A stretch of DNA of 54,992 nucleotides from Bacteroidota bacterium (GTDB lineage Bacteria > Bacteroidota > Bacteroidia > Bacteroidales > Dysgonomonadaceae), in contig JAEWQF010000071.1 in NCBI GenBank assembly GCA_023399295.1, forward strand, positions 1-54,992, given 5' to 3'. The first letter of the stretch is position 1; every line of letters begins with the position of its first letter. This document shows positions 34,751-42,590 of this stretch, piece by piece. The notes beneath the pieces are model-generated. The model did no database searches and was not told the origin of the DNA. It was given only the letters and a program-made list of their open reading frames with translations. The translations under genes and the position numbers were made by a program.

Positions 34751-34789
34751 TTAGTACGTTAGTACGTTAGAAGGTTTGTACGTTTGATG
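34751..34789. repeat. Short tandem repeat, period 8 (TTAGTACG)
   Basis: Two exact copies of TTAGTACG (34751-34766) are followed by decayed copies TTAGAAGG, TTTGTACG and a partial TTTGATG. It lies directly after the glycosyltransferase cluster. No promoter or terminator is evident in it. Confidence 0.75.
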
Positions 34790-34807
34790 TTCTGTTAAAA
34801 ACTGATC

Positions 34808-34840
34808 GCTGAATGCTGACAGCTTACAGCTAATAGCTAA
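34808..34840. repeat. Short tandem repeat, period 7 (GCTnAnA)
   Basis: Successive heptamers GCTGAAT, GCTGACA, GCTTACA and GCTAATA plus a partial GCTAA. The array ends 7 bp before the ATG of the RNA methyltransferase, so it occupies its leader and ribosome-binding region. Confidence 0.75.
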
Positions 34841-34847
34841 AAAAAAT

Positions 34848-35384
34848 ATGACCCGACGAAAACTAAAACTGGAAGAACTGAACCGCCTCAGCGTGGAGGA
34901 GTTCCGGACAGCAGAAAAGATACCGCTCACGGTGGTGTTGGACAATGTCCGCAGCCAGCACAACATCGGCTCAGTATTTCGCACCTGTGATGCCTTCCGT
35001 GTGGAGGAGATCCTGCTCTGCGGCATCACCGCCACTCCCCCCAATACGGAGATACACAAAAGCGCACTGGGTGCTGAGGATTCGGTAACATGGCACCATT
35101 GTGACGATACGCTCAACGCAGTGCGGCAGCTGCAAGAAAATGGCTACGAAGTATATGCGGTGGAGCAGGCCGAAAAAAGTCTCTCACTGGAGCATATCGC
35201 ACTGCAAATGGGGATAAAATATGCGGTGATCTTCGGACATGAAGTGCACGGTGTACAGCAGGAAGTGGTGGATGCCTGCGACGGTTGCATCGAGATTCCG
35301 CAGTTCGGCACGAAACATTCTCTCAATGTTTCCGTCACCGCCGGGATTGTGATTTGGGATTTCTTCCGGCAGCTCAGCCGTTAA
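34848..35384 (+). CDS. TrmH/SpoU-family RNA 2'-O-methyltransferase
   Basis: SPOUT-fold methyltransferase of 178 aa that would methylate a ribose in tRNA or rRNA. Motif 1 is VLDNVRSQHNIGSVFRTCDAF with the conserved Asn and Arg, motif 2 is AVIFGHEVHGVQQEV, and motif 3 is IEIPQFGTKHSLNVSVTAGIV, which forms the knotted SAM site. The usual motif 2 GxExxG is present as GHEVHG. The precise RNA target cannot be told. It is convergent with lpxH. Confidence 0.92.
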   Translation: MTRRKLKLEELNRLSVEEFRTAEKIPLTVVLDNVRSQHNIGSVFRTCDAFRVEEILLCGITATPPNTEIHKSALGAEDSVTWHHCDDTLNAVRQLQENGYEVYAVEQAEKSLSLEHIALQMGIKYAVIFGHEVHGVQQEVVDACDGCIEIPQFGTKHSLNVSVTAGIVIWDFFRQLSR

Positions 35385-35439
35385 TCCGGCATCAGCAACA
35401 TAAAAAATCATTCATTCTTCGCTCTCTTGTTCAACTGGG

Positions 35440-36183
35440 TCACTCTTCCCAGCGTTTCAGACTCACTTTCTCGCCGTCGAAGACGGCATAGGAGAAATAG
35501 GTGATCCAGTCGCCCAGGATGATCACCTGCGACTCATCTGCAATGGACAGATCCAACAGGATATGACGGTGACCGAAGATGAAGTAGTTGATGTCGGGGT
35601 TCTCCTTCAATGTTTCTTTTGAAAATTGAACCAGATGCTCCCTCTCCTCTCCCAGGTACTCCTGCACCCCGCCATAGAGACGGCTGCTGTTAGACCAGGC
35701 GTGGGCCAGCGGGATGGTCAACCGCGGGTGCACAGCTGAGAAACAGCGACGCAGGAAACGGCTGTGGAAGATCTTGCGCAAAAGGTGAAAGGAGCGGGAG
35801 TCATCGCCCAGGCCGTCACCGTGAGCCAGGAAAAAGCGTTTCCCATCGATGTCGGTCATCAACGGTTCAAAGTGGAGGATCAGTCCGCACTCCACGGAGA
35901 GGTAGTCGGTGAGCCAGATGTCGTGGTTGCCGATGAAGAAGTGAATCTCTACACCCGCATCGGTCAACTCGGAAAGCTTACCCAGCAGGCGTGTGAATCC
36001 TTTCGGCACTACGTCCCGGTATTCGTACCAGTAATCGAAGATGTCGCCCAGCAGGTAGATCACCCGAGCATCCTGCCGCACGCTCTCCAGCCAGCGACAG
36101 AGGCGTCGCTCCGTCTCCCGGCTGTCAGTGTGAAACTGCGATCCCAAATGGGCATCCGATAGAAAATAGATATTGTTCTTCAC
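35440..36183 (-). CDS. lpxH: UDP-2,3-diacylglucosamine diphosphatase
   Basis: Calcineurin-like phosphoesterase that cleaves UDP-2,3-diacylglucosamine to lipid X and UMP in lipid A synthesis, at the inner membrane surface. The 247 aa contain all metal motifs: SDAHLG (DxH), LLGDIFDYW, GNHDIW, LAHGDGLG and GHRH. Its product is the acceptor for LpxB, encoded at 20243. It is the last gene of radC-DUF59-lpxH, 25 bp after DUF59. The family also contains LpxG/LpxI-type alternatives, but the motif set fits LpxH. Confidence 0.92.
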   Translation of the reverse strand: MKNNIYFLSDAHLGSQFHTDSRETERRLCRWLESVRQDARVIYLLGDIFDYWYEYRDVVPKGFTRLLGKLSELTDAGVEIHFFIGNHDIWLTDYLSVECGLILHFEPLMTDIDGKRFFLAHGDGLGDDSRSFHLLRKIFHSRFLRRCFSAVHPRLTIPLAHAWSNSSRLYGGVQEYLGEEREHLVQFSKETLKENPDINYFIFGHRHILLDLSIADESQVIILGDWITYFSYAVFDGEKVSLKRWEE

Positions 36184-36208
36184 GTGACTCAGTTTCCCAA
36201 TTACCCGG

Positions 36209-36532
36209 TCACATCATTCCCAGCTCGAAGAGGGCCTCCTCGCTCATCATGGAACGGTCCCACGGTGGATCGAAGGTAAGGTTGATGTCCACTTTGTTCA
36301 CCTCTTCAACCGACTCCACCTTCATCTGCACATCCATCAGGATGAAATCGGCCGCCGGACAGGCGGGAGAGGTAAAAGTCATCTCGATGGTGACGTTGTT
36401 GTAGTCATCCACATCCACATCGTAGATCATGCCCAGGTCATATATGTTTACGGGGATCTCAGGGTCATAGACCGTCTTGAGCATCACCACGATCTTATCC
36501 TGTATTGCTTGTAATTCTTCGTTCATATGCAT
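36209..36532 (-). CDS. DUF59/MIP18-family iron-sulfur assembly protein (SufT-like)
   Basis: A small cytoplasmic protein of 107 aa that helps Fe-S cluster maturation. The signature VYDPEIPVNIYDLGMIYDV and the Cys-containing TSPACPAADF are clear, and the C-terminus has LTFDPPWDRSMMSEEALFELGMM, typical of the single-domain Bacteroidetes form. The ATG at 36532 and another at 36526 are both possible. It lies between radC and lpxH in one minus-strand run. No suf structural genes are nearby. Confidence 0.9.
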   Translation of the reverse strand: MHMNEELQAIQDKIVVMLKTVYDPEIPVNIYDLGMIYDVDVDDYNNVTIEMTFTSPACPAADFILMDVQMKVESVEEVNKVDINLTFDPPWDRSMMSEEALFELGMM

Positions 36533-36578
36533 TCACATTTCTGTTTAAACCGTTTTACCGGCATATTGTTTAGCTGCC

Positions 36579-37268
36579 TCAGATGATTCCCTCATCAGCA
36601 AAGCTGTAATAGCTGTCGCCGCAGACAATGATATGATCCAGCAGCGTGATGTCCATCCACTGTGCAGCCTCCTTCAACTTGCGGGTGATTTGGGTGTCCT
36701 GCGGACTGGCGGTGCAGTTGCCCGAAGGATGGTTGTGACCCAGCAGGATCCCGGAGGCATAGTGTCCCAGTGCCTCCCGCAAGATCAAACGGATGTCGAC
36801 AACCGTGCCGGAGATGCCGCCACGACTCACTTGAAGCCTGCTCAACACCTTGTTGGAACGGTCGGTGAGCAATGCCCAGGTCTCCTCATGGTTCAAGTCG
36901 CAGAGGAGTGGATAGAAATTGTCGTAGGCATCGCGCGAGGAGGAGATTTTCTTTCGATCGCCTGCATCAGCCGTTCTACGTCTGCGCCCCAGTTCAAGGG
37001 CTGCAATCACCGACACAGCTTTCGCCTCACCGATGCCGCGGTACTGCTGTACCAGGTCGGTGACACCCATCCGTCCCAGCCTGTTGAGGTCATTGTCGGC
37101 ATCCAGCAGAATCCGCCTACCCAACTCCACAGCACTCTCCCTGTCATTGCCCGATCCGATCAGAATTGCAATCAGCTCCGAGTCGGAAAGTGCAGCGACA
37201 CCCTTGAGCAGCAGCTTCTCCCGCGGCCTGTCCTCTTCTGCCCATTGCTTGATGCTTAACTTGCTCAT
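36579..37268 (-). CDS. radC: RadC-family JAB-domain protein
   Basis: A 229-aa protein with the MPN/JAMM fold, historically linked to DNA repair, though its enzymatic role is still unclear. The ATG at 37268 (MSKLSIKQWAEEDRPREKLL) is the conserved start; an upstream start at 37325 would cross the likely promoter. A helix-hairpin-helix region (GIGEAKAVSVIAALELGRR) precedes the JAMM motif LLGHNHPSGNCTASPQD. It is the first gene of the run leading to lpxH. Confidence 0.92.
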   Translation of the reverse strand: MSKLSIKQWAEEDRPREKLLLKGVAALSDSELIAILIGSGNDRESAVELGRRILLDADNDLNRLGRMGVTDLVQQYRGIGEAKAVSVIAALELGRRRRTADAGDRKKISSSRDAYDNFYPLLCDLNHEETWALLTDRSNKVLSRLQVSRGGISGTVVDIRLILREALGHYASGILLGHNHPSGNCTASPQDTQITRKLKEAAQWMDITLLDHIIVCGDSYYSFADEGII

Positions 37269-37295
37269 GACATTGCCTTTAGACAATAGACAACA

Positions 37296-37303
37296 CAAAA
37301 ATA
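37296..37303 (-). promoter_or_regulatory. Promoter -7 element for radC-DUF59-lpxH
   Basis: The minus strand reads TATTTTTG, an exact TAnnTTTG match, 27 bp upstream of the radC ATG. A minus-strand TTG at 37327-37329 is 23 bp further up, slightly too far for a perfect -33. Confidence 0.5.
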
Positions 37304-37524
37304 CAAAGAAAAACAGGGCTGACATGCAAATTGTGCCAGAAAAATAAGCCGTAAGTGGAAAGTGATGCGCAAGAACCCATCCATCGTATATACTGAGTCT
37401 ATATCATCAAGCATCCTCATATATTATTTTTATATTTTATTAAGAAGCGGTCTTGAACAATGAAAAAAATGAGACTGTTAAAGAATGAGTTGGATCCACT
37501 ATTTTACATTTTAATGAATCGATT

Positions 37525-37977
37525 ATGGAAAAATTTGAAAAACAAAAAGAGATTATCAGTGATCTGATACTGATCAACAATGACCGCATAGAAGGTTATC
37601 AAAAAGCAATAGAAGAGTTGGGTGAACCCGACAGGGATCTGTCAATTCTGTTCAACGAACGGATTGATCAGAGTATCTTGTTTCGCTCGGAGCTGATCTC
37701 GCTGATTACAACGATTGGCGGCAAAGCACCCGAAGGGACCAAGCTATCGGGCAAGATTTATCGTGCCTGGATGGACATCAAGGCCCTCTTTACCGGGAGC
37801 GACCGAAAGGTAATCCTCGACAACTGCGAAGATGGTGAGGACGCAGCACTCAGAGCATACGACGATGCACTCTCCTATGAACATCTCACCCCTGAGCAGA
37901 AGAGCATCATCTTCTCACAGAAAACTGAGATCAAATTGTCGCACGACAAGATCAAATCGATGCGGGACGCACTCTAA
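37525..37977 (+). CDS. DUF2383 (PA2169-type) four-helix-bundle protein
   Basis: A ferritin-like four-helix-bundle protein of 150 aa without a signal peptide, function not established. It starts with the helix KQKEIISDLILINNDRIEGYQKA, followed by FNERIDQSILFRSEL and KLSGKIYRAWMDIKALFTGSDRKVILDNCEDGEDAALRAYDDAL, which are the DUF2383 helices. Homologues usually occur with stress-response proteins such as DUF892. Here the DUF892 partner is only a remnant just downstream. Confidence 0.88.
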   Translation: MEKFEKQKEIISDLILINNDRIEGYQKAIEELGEPDRDLSILFNERIDQSILFRSELISLITTIGGKAPEGTKLSGKIYRAWMDIKALFTGSDRKVILDNCEDGEDAALRAYDDALSYEHLTPEQKSIIFSQKTEIKLSHDKIKSMRDAL

Positions 37978-37994
37978 CGTATTTAAGATCAAAT

Positions 37995-38147
37995 GCGATA
38001 ACAACAATAAAAACATCAGAAAAGAAAGTACCGCTCAATGAAGCAGAAAAGTGAAAACTGCATGAGTTTCTGGCAGGCTCACTGAAAGACATTTATTATG
38101 CTGAACATGAGATACTGAAGGGACTTGCCAAAATAGAACGAGGGTGA
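37995..38147 (+). pseudogene. Remnant of a DUF892 (YciE/YciF-type ferritin-like) gene
   Basis: Reading codons up to the stop at 38145-38147 gives a Lys/Thr-rich lead (TSEKKVPLNEAEK), an in-frame TGA at 38052-38054, then KLHEFLAGSLKDIYYAEHEI followed by LKGLAKIERG and a stop. The second piece is the first helix of DUF892 proteins, including LKDIYYAE. Normally about 130 further residues follow. So the gene has an internal stop and has lost most of its length; the remnant ends inside the terminator stem. This is homology read by eye. Confidence 0.7.
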
Positions 38148-38172
38148 ATTCACATCGTGATTCACCCTCGTT
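38137..38172. terminator. Bidirectional terminator downstream of the DUF892 remnant and efp
   Basis: A perfect 13-bp stem with arms 38137-38149 and 38160-38172 (core CGAGGGTGAAT/ATTCACCCTCG) and TTTT after it on the plus strand. It separates the DUF2383/DUF892 unit from the convergent efp gene. Confidence 0.88.
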
Positions 38173-38195
38173 TTCTGTAGTGATTGGATGGAGTT

Positions 38196-38762
38196 TCAGT
38201 CTCTCACACGTTCCACATACGATCCGTCGCGGGTATCGATCTTCACCTTCTCACCGGTGTTGATGAAGAGCGGAACACGTACCTCTGCCCCTGTTTCCAC
38301 AGTTGCCGGCTTCAGCGTGTTGGTGGCAGTGTCACCCTTGATACCCGGTTCGGTATAGGTGATCTCCAACACCACATGGGTCGGCATCTCGGCGGTGAGG
38401 ATGGTACCGCTCTCTGCATGGATCTGTACCTCCACCACATCTCCCTCTTTCAGGAACCGTACCCCATCGATCTGCTCTTCCGGGATGGGGATCTGCTCGA
38501 AAGTCTCGGTGTTCATGAAGTTATACCCCATGTCGTCGCGATAGAGGTACTGGAATGAGCGGCGCTCAATGCGCACCTCATCCACCTTTACGCCCGAGTT
38601 GAAGGTCTTCTCGAGTATGCGACCGGTGGTTACATTCTTGAGTTTGGTACGTACGAATGCAGCACCTTTTCCTGGTTTCACATGGAGAAATTCCACGATA
38701 AAATAGTACTGACCATCGAGGTCCATGCACATGCCGTTTCTGAAATCAGCGGTTGTTGCCAT
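38196..38762 (-). CDS. efp: Translation elongation factor P
   Basis: Relieves ribosome stalling at polyproline. The 188 aa have the three-domain layout: KOW-like N-domain (about 1-64), OB domain (65-127) and C-terminal OB domain. The loop that reaches the peptidyl transferase centre is VKPGKGAAF with Lys32, so it would be a lysine-type EF-P, modified (EpmA-like) or unmodified, not an arginine-rhamnosylated one. The C-terminus contains GDTATNTLKPATVETGAEV, the family signature. Single gene with a good promoter. Confidence 0.97.
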   Translation of the reverse strand: MATTADFRNGMCMDLDGQYYFIVEFLHVKPGKGAAFVRTKLKNVTTGRILEKTFNSGVKVDEVRIERRSFQYLYRDDMGYNFMNTETFEQIPIPEEQIDGVRFLKEGDVVEVQIHAESGTILTAEMPTHVVLEITYTEPGIKGDTATNTLKPATVETGAEVRVPLFINTGEKVKIDTRDGSYVERVRD

Positions 38763-38799
38763 AACTTATATTTGACTGAGTAATATTTTGATTAGGCCG

Positions 38800-38830
38800 C
38801 AAAAGTAATTGTTTTATCCCAGAACGGCAA
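38800..38830 (-). promoter_or_regulatory. Promoter of efp
   Basis: The minus strand has TTG (38828-38830), a 20-bp spacer, and TACTTTTG (38800-38807). Both boxes and the spacing match the Bacteroidetes consensus TTTG-N19-21-TAnnTTTG. This is the best promoter in the window, 37 bp from the ATG. Confidence 0.7.
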
Positions 38831-38881
38831 ATAAATTAACGAGTTGGCTTTTTATTCCTGATTGACACAGCGCCCAATGCA

Positions 38882-40198
38882 TCAATGCACAAAGGCATTG
38901 GAAGCATCTAGTACAATCTTTATCAGGAAAAAGAGCGTCAGTACATACATGGTGATGCTCACATCTTTTACCTTGCCCGACAGGAGCTTGACGAGTGTGA
39001 AACTCAACATGCCGAAAATGATGCCGTTGGCAATACTGTAGGTGAATGGCATAAAGATGATGGTGACAAATGCGGGTAACCCCTCGCTTATGTCATTAAA
39101 GTCGATGTCAGCGACCGAACTCATCATGAACAATCCGATGATGATCAGTGCAGGGGCTGTGGCTGCAGCCGGCACCATCAGGAATATCGGGGCAAAGAAG
39201 AGTGCCAGTACAAACATCATCGTGGTACTCACGCTGGTAAGTCCTGTCCTGCCGCCGGCTGCCACTCCCGAAGCGCTCTCCACGTACGAGGTATTGGGGC
39301 TGGTTCCCAGGATGGCTCCCACAAAGGTACCCAGTGCGTCGGCAAACAACGCTTTCTGCAATTGCGGGAAGCTGCCGTCTTTCTCTGATTTACCGATTTT
39401 AGAGATCACACCAATCAAGGTCCCCATCGCATCGAAAATATTGACCATCAGGAAGGTAAACACAACGATCAACATATCGAAAGAGAGAATACTGCTCCAT
39501 TCAAATTTGAAGAAAATAGGCTCGATGCTTGGTGGCAGGGTAATCCAACTGCCCTGTGGCAACTGGATCAGTCCCAGGACCCCGGCAAACAGGGTGGAGA
39601 CAATGATCCCGATCAGGATGGCGCCATGCACTTTCTTCACCAGAAGCACCGCTATCACCAGCAATCCGAGCACCGCAATCCACACATTGGGATCGGCCAT
39701 GTTGCCGAGTTGAACGAGTGTAAACTCGTTGGGAGTCACGATCCCGGCACTTTTCAGTCCTATCAGGGTGATGAACAATCCAATACCGATAGGTATCGCA
39801 TTCTTTAATGCTACAGGGATGTTGTCGACAATGATTTTCCGGATGTTGAAGATTGTCAGCAACATGAAGCAGGTACCCGAGAGCAACACACCTGTCAGTG
39901 CAAATTGCCAGGAATGGCCCATTGCAATGACTACGCTGAAGGCAAAGAAGTTGTTCAGTCCCATTCCCGGAGCTTGGGCGATGGGCACATTGGCAATGAG
40001 TGCCATAAAGAGTGTTCCTGCAATGGCAGCCAGGGCAGTCGTCGTGAACAGCGCTCCCCTGTCCATGCCTGTCTCACCCAAAATTTGCGGGTTCACTGCC
40101 AAAATGTAGGACATGGTGAGGAAGGTGATGATCCCCGCCAGAATCTCGGCACGTACCGTCGTTTTGTTCTGTTGTAACTTGAAAAATTTTTCCAGCAT
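38882..40198 (-). CDS. NCS2/AzgA-family purine nucleobase permease
   Basis: An inner-membrane permease of 438 aa for guanine, hypoxanthine or adenine uptake with protons. The N-terminus (RAEILAGIITFLTMSYILAVNP) and APGMGLNNFFAF are the AzgA-type signature, and about 12-14 membrane helices follow, with the conserved GTSPNTSYVESASGVAAGGRTGL motif in the second half. It begins 19 bp after the DUF5020 outer-membrane protein, so both are probably co-expressed as a two-membrane uptake route. The exact base cannot be read. Confidence 0.93.
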   Translation of the reverse strand: MLEKFFKLQQNKTTVRAEILAGIITFLTMSYILAVNPQILGETGMDRGALFTTTALAAIAGTLFMALIANVPIAQAPGMGLNNFFAFSVVIAMGHSWQFALTGVLLSGTCFMLLTIFNIRKIIVDNIPVALKNAIPIGIGLFITLIGLKSAGIVTPNEFTLVQLGNMADPNVWIAVLGLLVIAVLLVKKVHGAILIGIIVSTLFAGVLGLIQLPQGSWITLPPSIEPIFFKFEWSSILSFDMLIVVFTFLMVNIFDAMGTLIGVISKIGKSEKDGSFPQLQKALFADALGTFVGAILGTSPNTSYVESASGVAAGGRTGLTSVSTTMMFVLALFFAPIFLMVPAAATAPALIIIGLFMMSSVADIDFNDISEGLPAFVTIIFMPFTYSIANGIIFGMLSFTLVKLLSGKVKDVSITMYVLTLFFLIKIVLDASNAFVH

Positions 40199-40217
40199 GA
40201 TATTGGTAGATTAAGAA

Positions 40218-40928
40218 TTAGAAATTCCACTTGGTTGCCAGTGTGGGGATGGCATAGAACTTATCCGCACCGGCGAAGTTGTAGCTCAGTTCCACCTCGG
40301 TACCCAGCGCGAAGTTGGGGGTAAAGTTATACCAGAGCTGTGGTTCGCTCAACAAGATCAGTTTCTTTCCGGTTGTAGCACCTGTCCGGTCCTTGTTCTC
40401 CGACCAGAGATCCATAAAACCACCCAATGAGAGTTTGCCTCCCGCCAGGGTAGCGTTCCAGGTGACGGTCCACTGTGCATCGTTGCTCACCTCCTGGAAG
40501 GCATTCATCTTGTAGGCCACATAGGTGCTCATAAAGAAGTTGCCAAGCTGGAAGGGATAACCGAAACCGGCCAGATAGGAGGAGGGGATGGAGAAGCCGA
40601 TTGGGGTATCTTTCACCAATCCAAGTCCTCCGTTGTATTCCAGGTGGGGCATGAGTGGGAAATCACCGATTTTGAACTCACGGGCAATCTCTGCATAGAC
40701 CAGTCCAATGTTCTTTTTGCTGTTGTTCAGATCGAAATCGACAAACATAAAGGTGCTTCCCCACTGGTCGGGTTTGAACATCTCGAAGGTGGCGGTCAGA
40801 TAATTGGATCCTGCTACTTCATCGCCGTACAGCGCGTTACGGGGATCGAAGTGCAGTTGGAGGTTCTGCGCCTGAATTGTAGCCGTTGTGCAAAGAATTG
40901 AAAGGATAATAATGATTTTTCGTGCCAT
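40218..40928 (-). CDS. DUF5020-family exported outer-membrane barrel protein (Tsx-like)
   Basis: A 236-aa protein with signal peptide MARKIIIILSILCTTATIQA and a barrel-like, aromatic-rich body ending in Phe (TLATKWNF), as expected for a small outer-membrane beta-barrel. NYLTATFEMFKPDQWGSTFMF and EIAREFKIGDFP match the DUF5020 pattern, which resembles nucleoside-specific channel Tsx. Together with the NCS2 permease it probably forms a purine or nucleoside uptake unit; this is inferred from gene order. Confidence 0.88.
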   Translation of the reverse strand: MARKIIIILSILCTTATIQAQNLQLHFDPRNALYGDEVAGSNYLTATFEMFKPDQWGSTFMFVDFDLNNSKKNIGLVYAEIAREFKIGDFPLMPHLEYNGGLGLVKDTPIGFSIPSSYLAGFGYPFQLGNFFMSTYVAYKMNAFQEVSNDAQWTVTWNATLAGGKLSLGGFMDLWSENKDRTGATTGKKLILLSEPQLWYNFTPNFALGTEVELSYNFAGADKFYAIPTLATKWNF

Positions 40929-40967
40929 AGTGGATAAATTTTAACATTAATGGGTAAAAAGAAACGA

Positions 40968-40975
40968 CAAAAGTA
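40968..40975 (-). promoter_or_regulatory. Promoter -7 element for the DUF5020-NCS2 operon
   Basis: The minus strand reads TACTTTTG, an exact TAnnTTTG match, 39 bp upstream of the DUF5020 ATG. No -33 TTTG at the right spacing is seen. Confidence 0.55.
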
Positions 40976-41059
40976 TTAAAATTATGCAAAAACATATCAC
41001 AAATGAGCGGCAATTTTCTCAATATCGATTCATTCTGCTGATTATACCGCTTAAATTTG

Positions 41060-41067
41060 TAATTTTG
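41060..41067 (+). promoter_or_regulatory. Promoter -7 element for cysS
   Basis: TAATTTTG matches TAnnTTTG exactly, 26 bp before the ATG at 41094, and supports that start over a TTG at 41073. Confidence 0.55.
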
Positions 41068-41093
41068 TCTCTTTGATCAATCATCAAACCAAA

Positions 41094-42572
41094 ATGAATG
41101 CAGAAAAGGCAAAAAATCTGACAATCTACAACACGCTGAGCCGGACAAAAGTGCCGTTTGAACCGCTGCATCCCCCACTGGTGGGTATCTATGTGTGCGG
41201 TCCCACTGTCTACAGTGACATTCACCTGGGCAATTGTCGTACCTTCATCTCGTTCGATCTGATCTACCGCTACCTGCTGCACCTGGGTTACAAGGTACGG
41301 TACGTGCGCAACATCACCGATGCAGGACATCTGGAAGGCGACCGCGATGAGGGTGACGACAAGTTCGCCAAGAAGGCGAAGCTTGAACAGCTCGAACCGA
41401 TGGAGATTGTGCAGAAATACACGCTTGGCTTCAAAGAGGTGCTGAAACAGTTCAACACACTCCCACCCAGCATTGAACCTACCGCCACGGGACATATCCT
41501 GGAGCAGACGGAGATGATCAAGGAGATACTTGCAGCCGGTTATGCCTACGAGGTGAACGGATCGGTCTATTTCGACGTGGAGAAGTACAGCCGGGACCAT
41601 GACTATGGTGCGCTCACCAACCGGAAGCTGGAAGACCTGCTGGAGGGTACCCGTGAACTGGATGGCCAGGATGAGAAACGGGGACGACTCGACTTCGCTC
41701 TCTGGATCAAGGCAAAGCCGGAGACATTGATGAAATGGCCCTCCCCATGGGGATGGGGCTTCCCCGGTTGGCACATCGAGTGTTCGGCCATGAGCAGCAA
41801 GTACCTGGGAAAGACTTTCGACATTCATGGTGGAGGAATGGACCTGCAGGCAACCCACCACACCAACGAGATTGCCCAATCGCAGGCCTGCAACCACACC
41901 GCACCTGCGAAATATTGGGTACATACCAACATGCTCACCGTGAATGGTGCCCGCATGTCGAAGAGTGCCGGCAATGGCTTTCTACCCGGAGAACTCTTCA
42001 CCGGCGACCATCCCCTGCTAGAGAGGGGCTATTCACCCATGACCGTTCGCTTCTTCATGGCACAATCGCACTACCGCAGCACGCTCGACTTCTCCAACGA
42101 GGCATTGCAGGCTGCCGAGAAAGGATATCGAAAATTGATGGAGAGCCTCACCACACTTGAAAAAATTGAACCCTCTCCCTCCTCCTCTGTCAACATCACC
42201 GAGTTGGAAGCGCGTTGTTACGCAGCAATGAACGACGACTTCAACAGCCCGGTGCTGATAGCCCATCTCTTCGACGCGGTGCGCATCATCAATTCGGCGA
42301 GAGACCGCACAGAGAGCCTCACATCCGAGGACCTGAAGCAACTCAAAAAGGTGATGCAGACCTTCATTTTCGAGGTACTGGGCCTTATTGACGAAACAAG
42401 GCAGGGTGCCGGCAGTGAGGTGGTTGAAGGGCTGATGACGTTGATCCTGGATATCCGCAAGCAGGCACGTGACAACAAGGACTGGCGCACCTCCGACCAG
42501 ATACGGGACCGACTGAAGGCTGCCGGCATCGAGATTAAGGATACCAAGGAGGGGATGGAGTGGAGCATGTAA
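41094..42572 (+). CDS. cysS: Cysteinyl-tRNA synthetase
   Basis: Class I aminoacyl-tRNA synthetase that charges tRNA-Cys. It is 492 aa. The Zn-binding Cys lies in YVCGPTVYSDIHLGN, which also holds the HIGH-type motif (HLGN). The further ligands lie in WHIECSAMSS and ATHHTNEIAQSQ, and the KMSKS loop is RMSKSAGN. The Phe-Pro usually found before the HH pair is Ala-Thr here, but the His and Glu ligands remain. The anticodon domain with the W-R-S/T-D-Q pattern (DWRTSDQIRDRL) ends the protein. yaaA starts 18 bp after it. Confidence 0.97.
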   Translation: MNAEKAKNLTIYNTLSRTKVPFEPLHPPLVGIYVCGPTVYSDIHLGNCRTFISFDLIYRYLLHLGYKVRYVRNITDAGHLEGDRDEGDDKFAKKAKLEQLEPMEIVQKYTLGFKEVLKQFNTLPPSIEPTATGHILEQTEMIKEILAAGYAYEVNGSVYFDVEKYSRDHDYGALTNRKLEDLLEGTRELDGQDEKRGRLDFALWIKAKPETLMKWPSPWGWGFPGWHIECSAMSSKYLGKTFDIHGGGMDLQATHHTNEIAQSQACNHTAPAKYWVHTNMLTVNGARMSKSAGNGFLPGELFTGDHPLLERGYSPMTVRFFMAQSHYRSTLDFSNEALQAAEKGYRKLMESLTTLEKIEPSPSSSVNITELEARCYAAMNDDFNSPVLIAHLFDAVRIINSARDRTESLTSEDLKQLKKVMQTFIFEVLGLIDETRQGAGSEVVEGLMTLILDIRKQARDNKDWRTSDQIRDRLKAAGIEIKDTKEGMEWSM

Positions 42573-42590
42573 CAGCGAGATAAAAAAACG

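Noticed and set aside
34751..34840. Possible CRISPR array
   Set aside because: Repeat units are 7-8 bp without unique spacers and no cas gene is near. They are plain tandem repeats.
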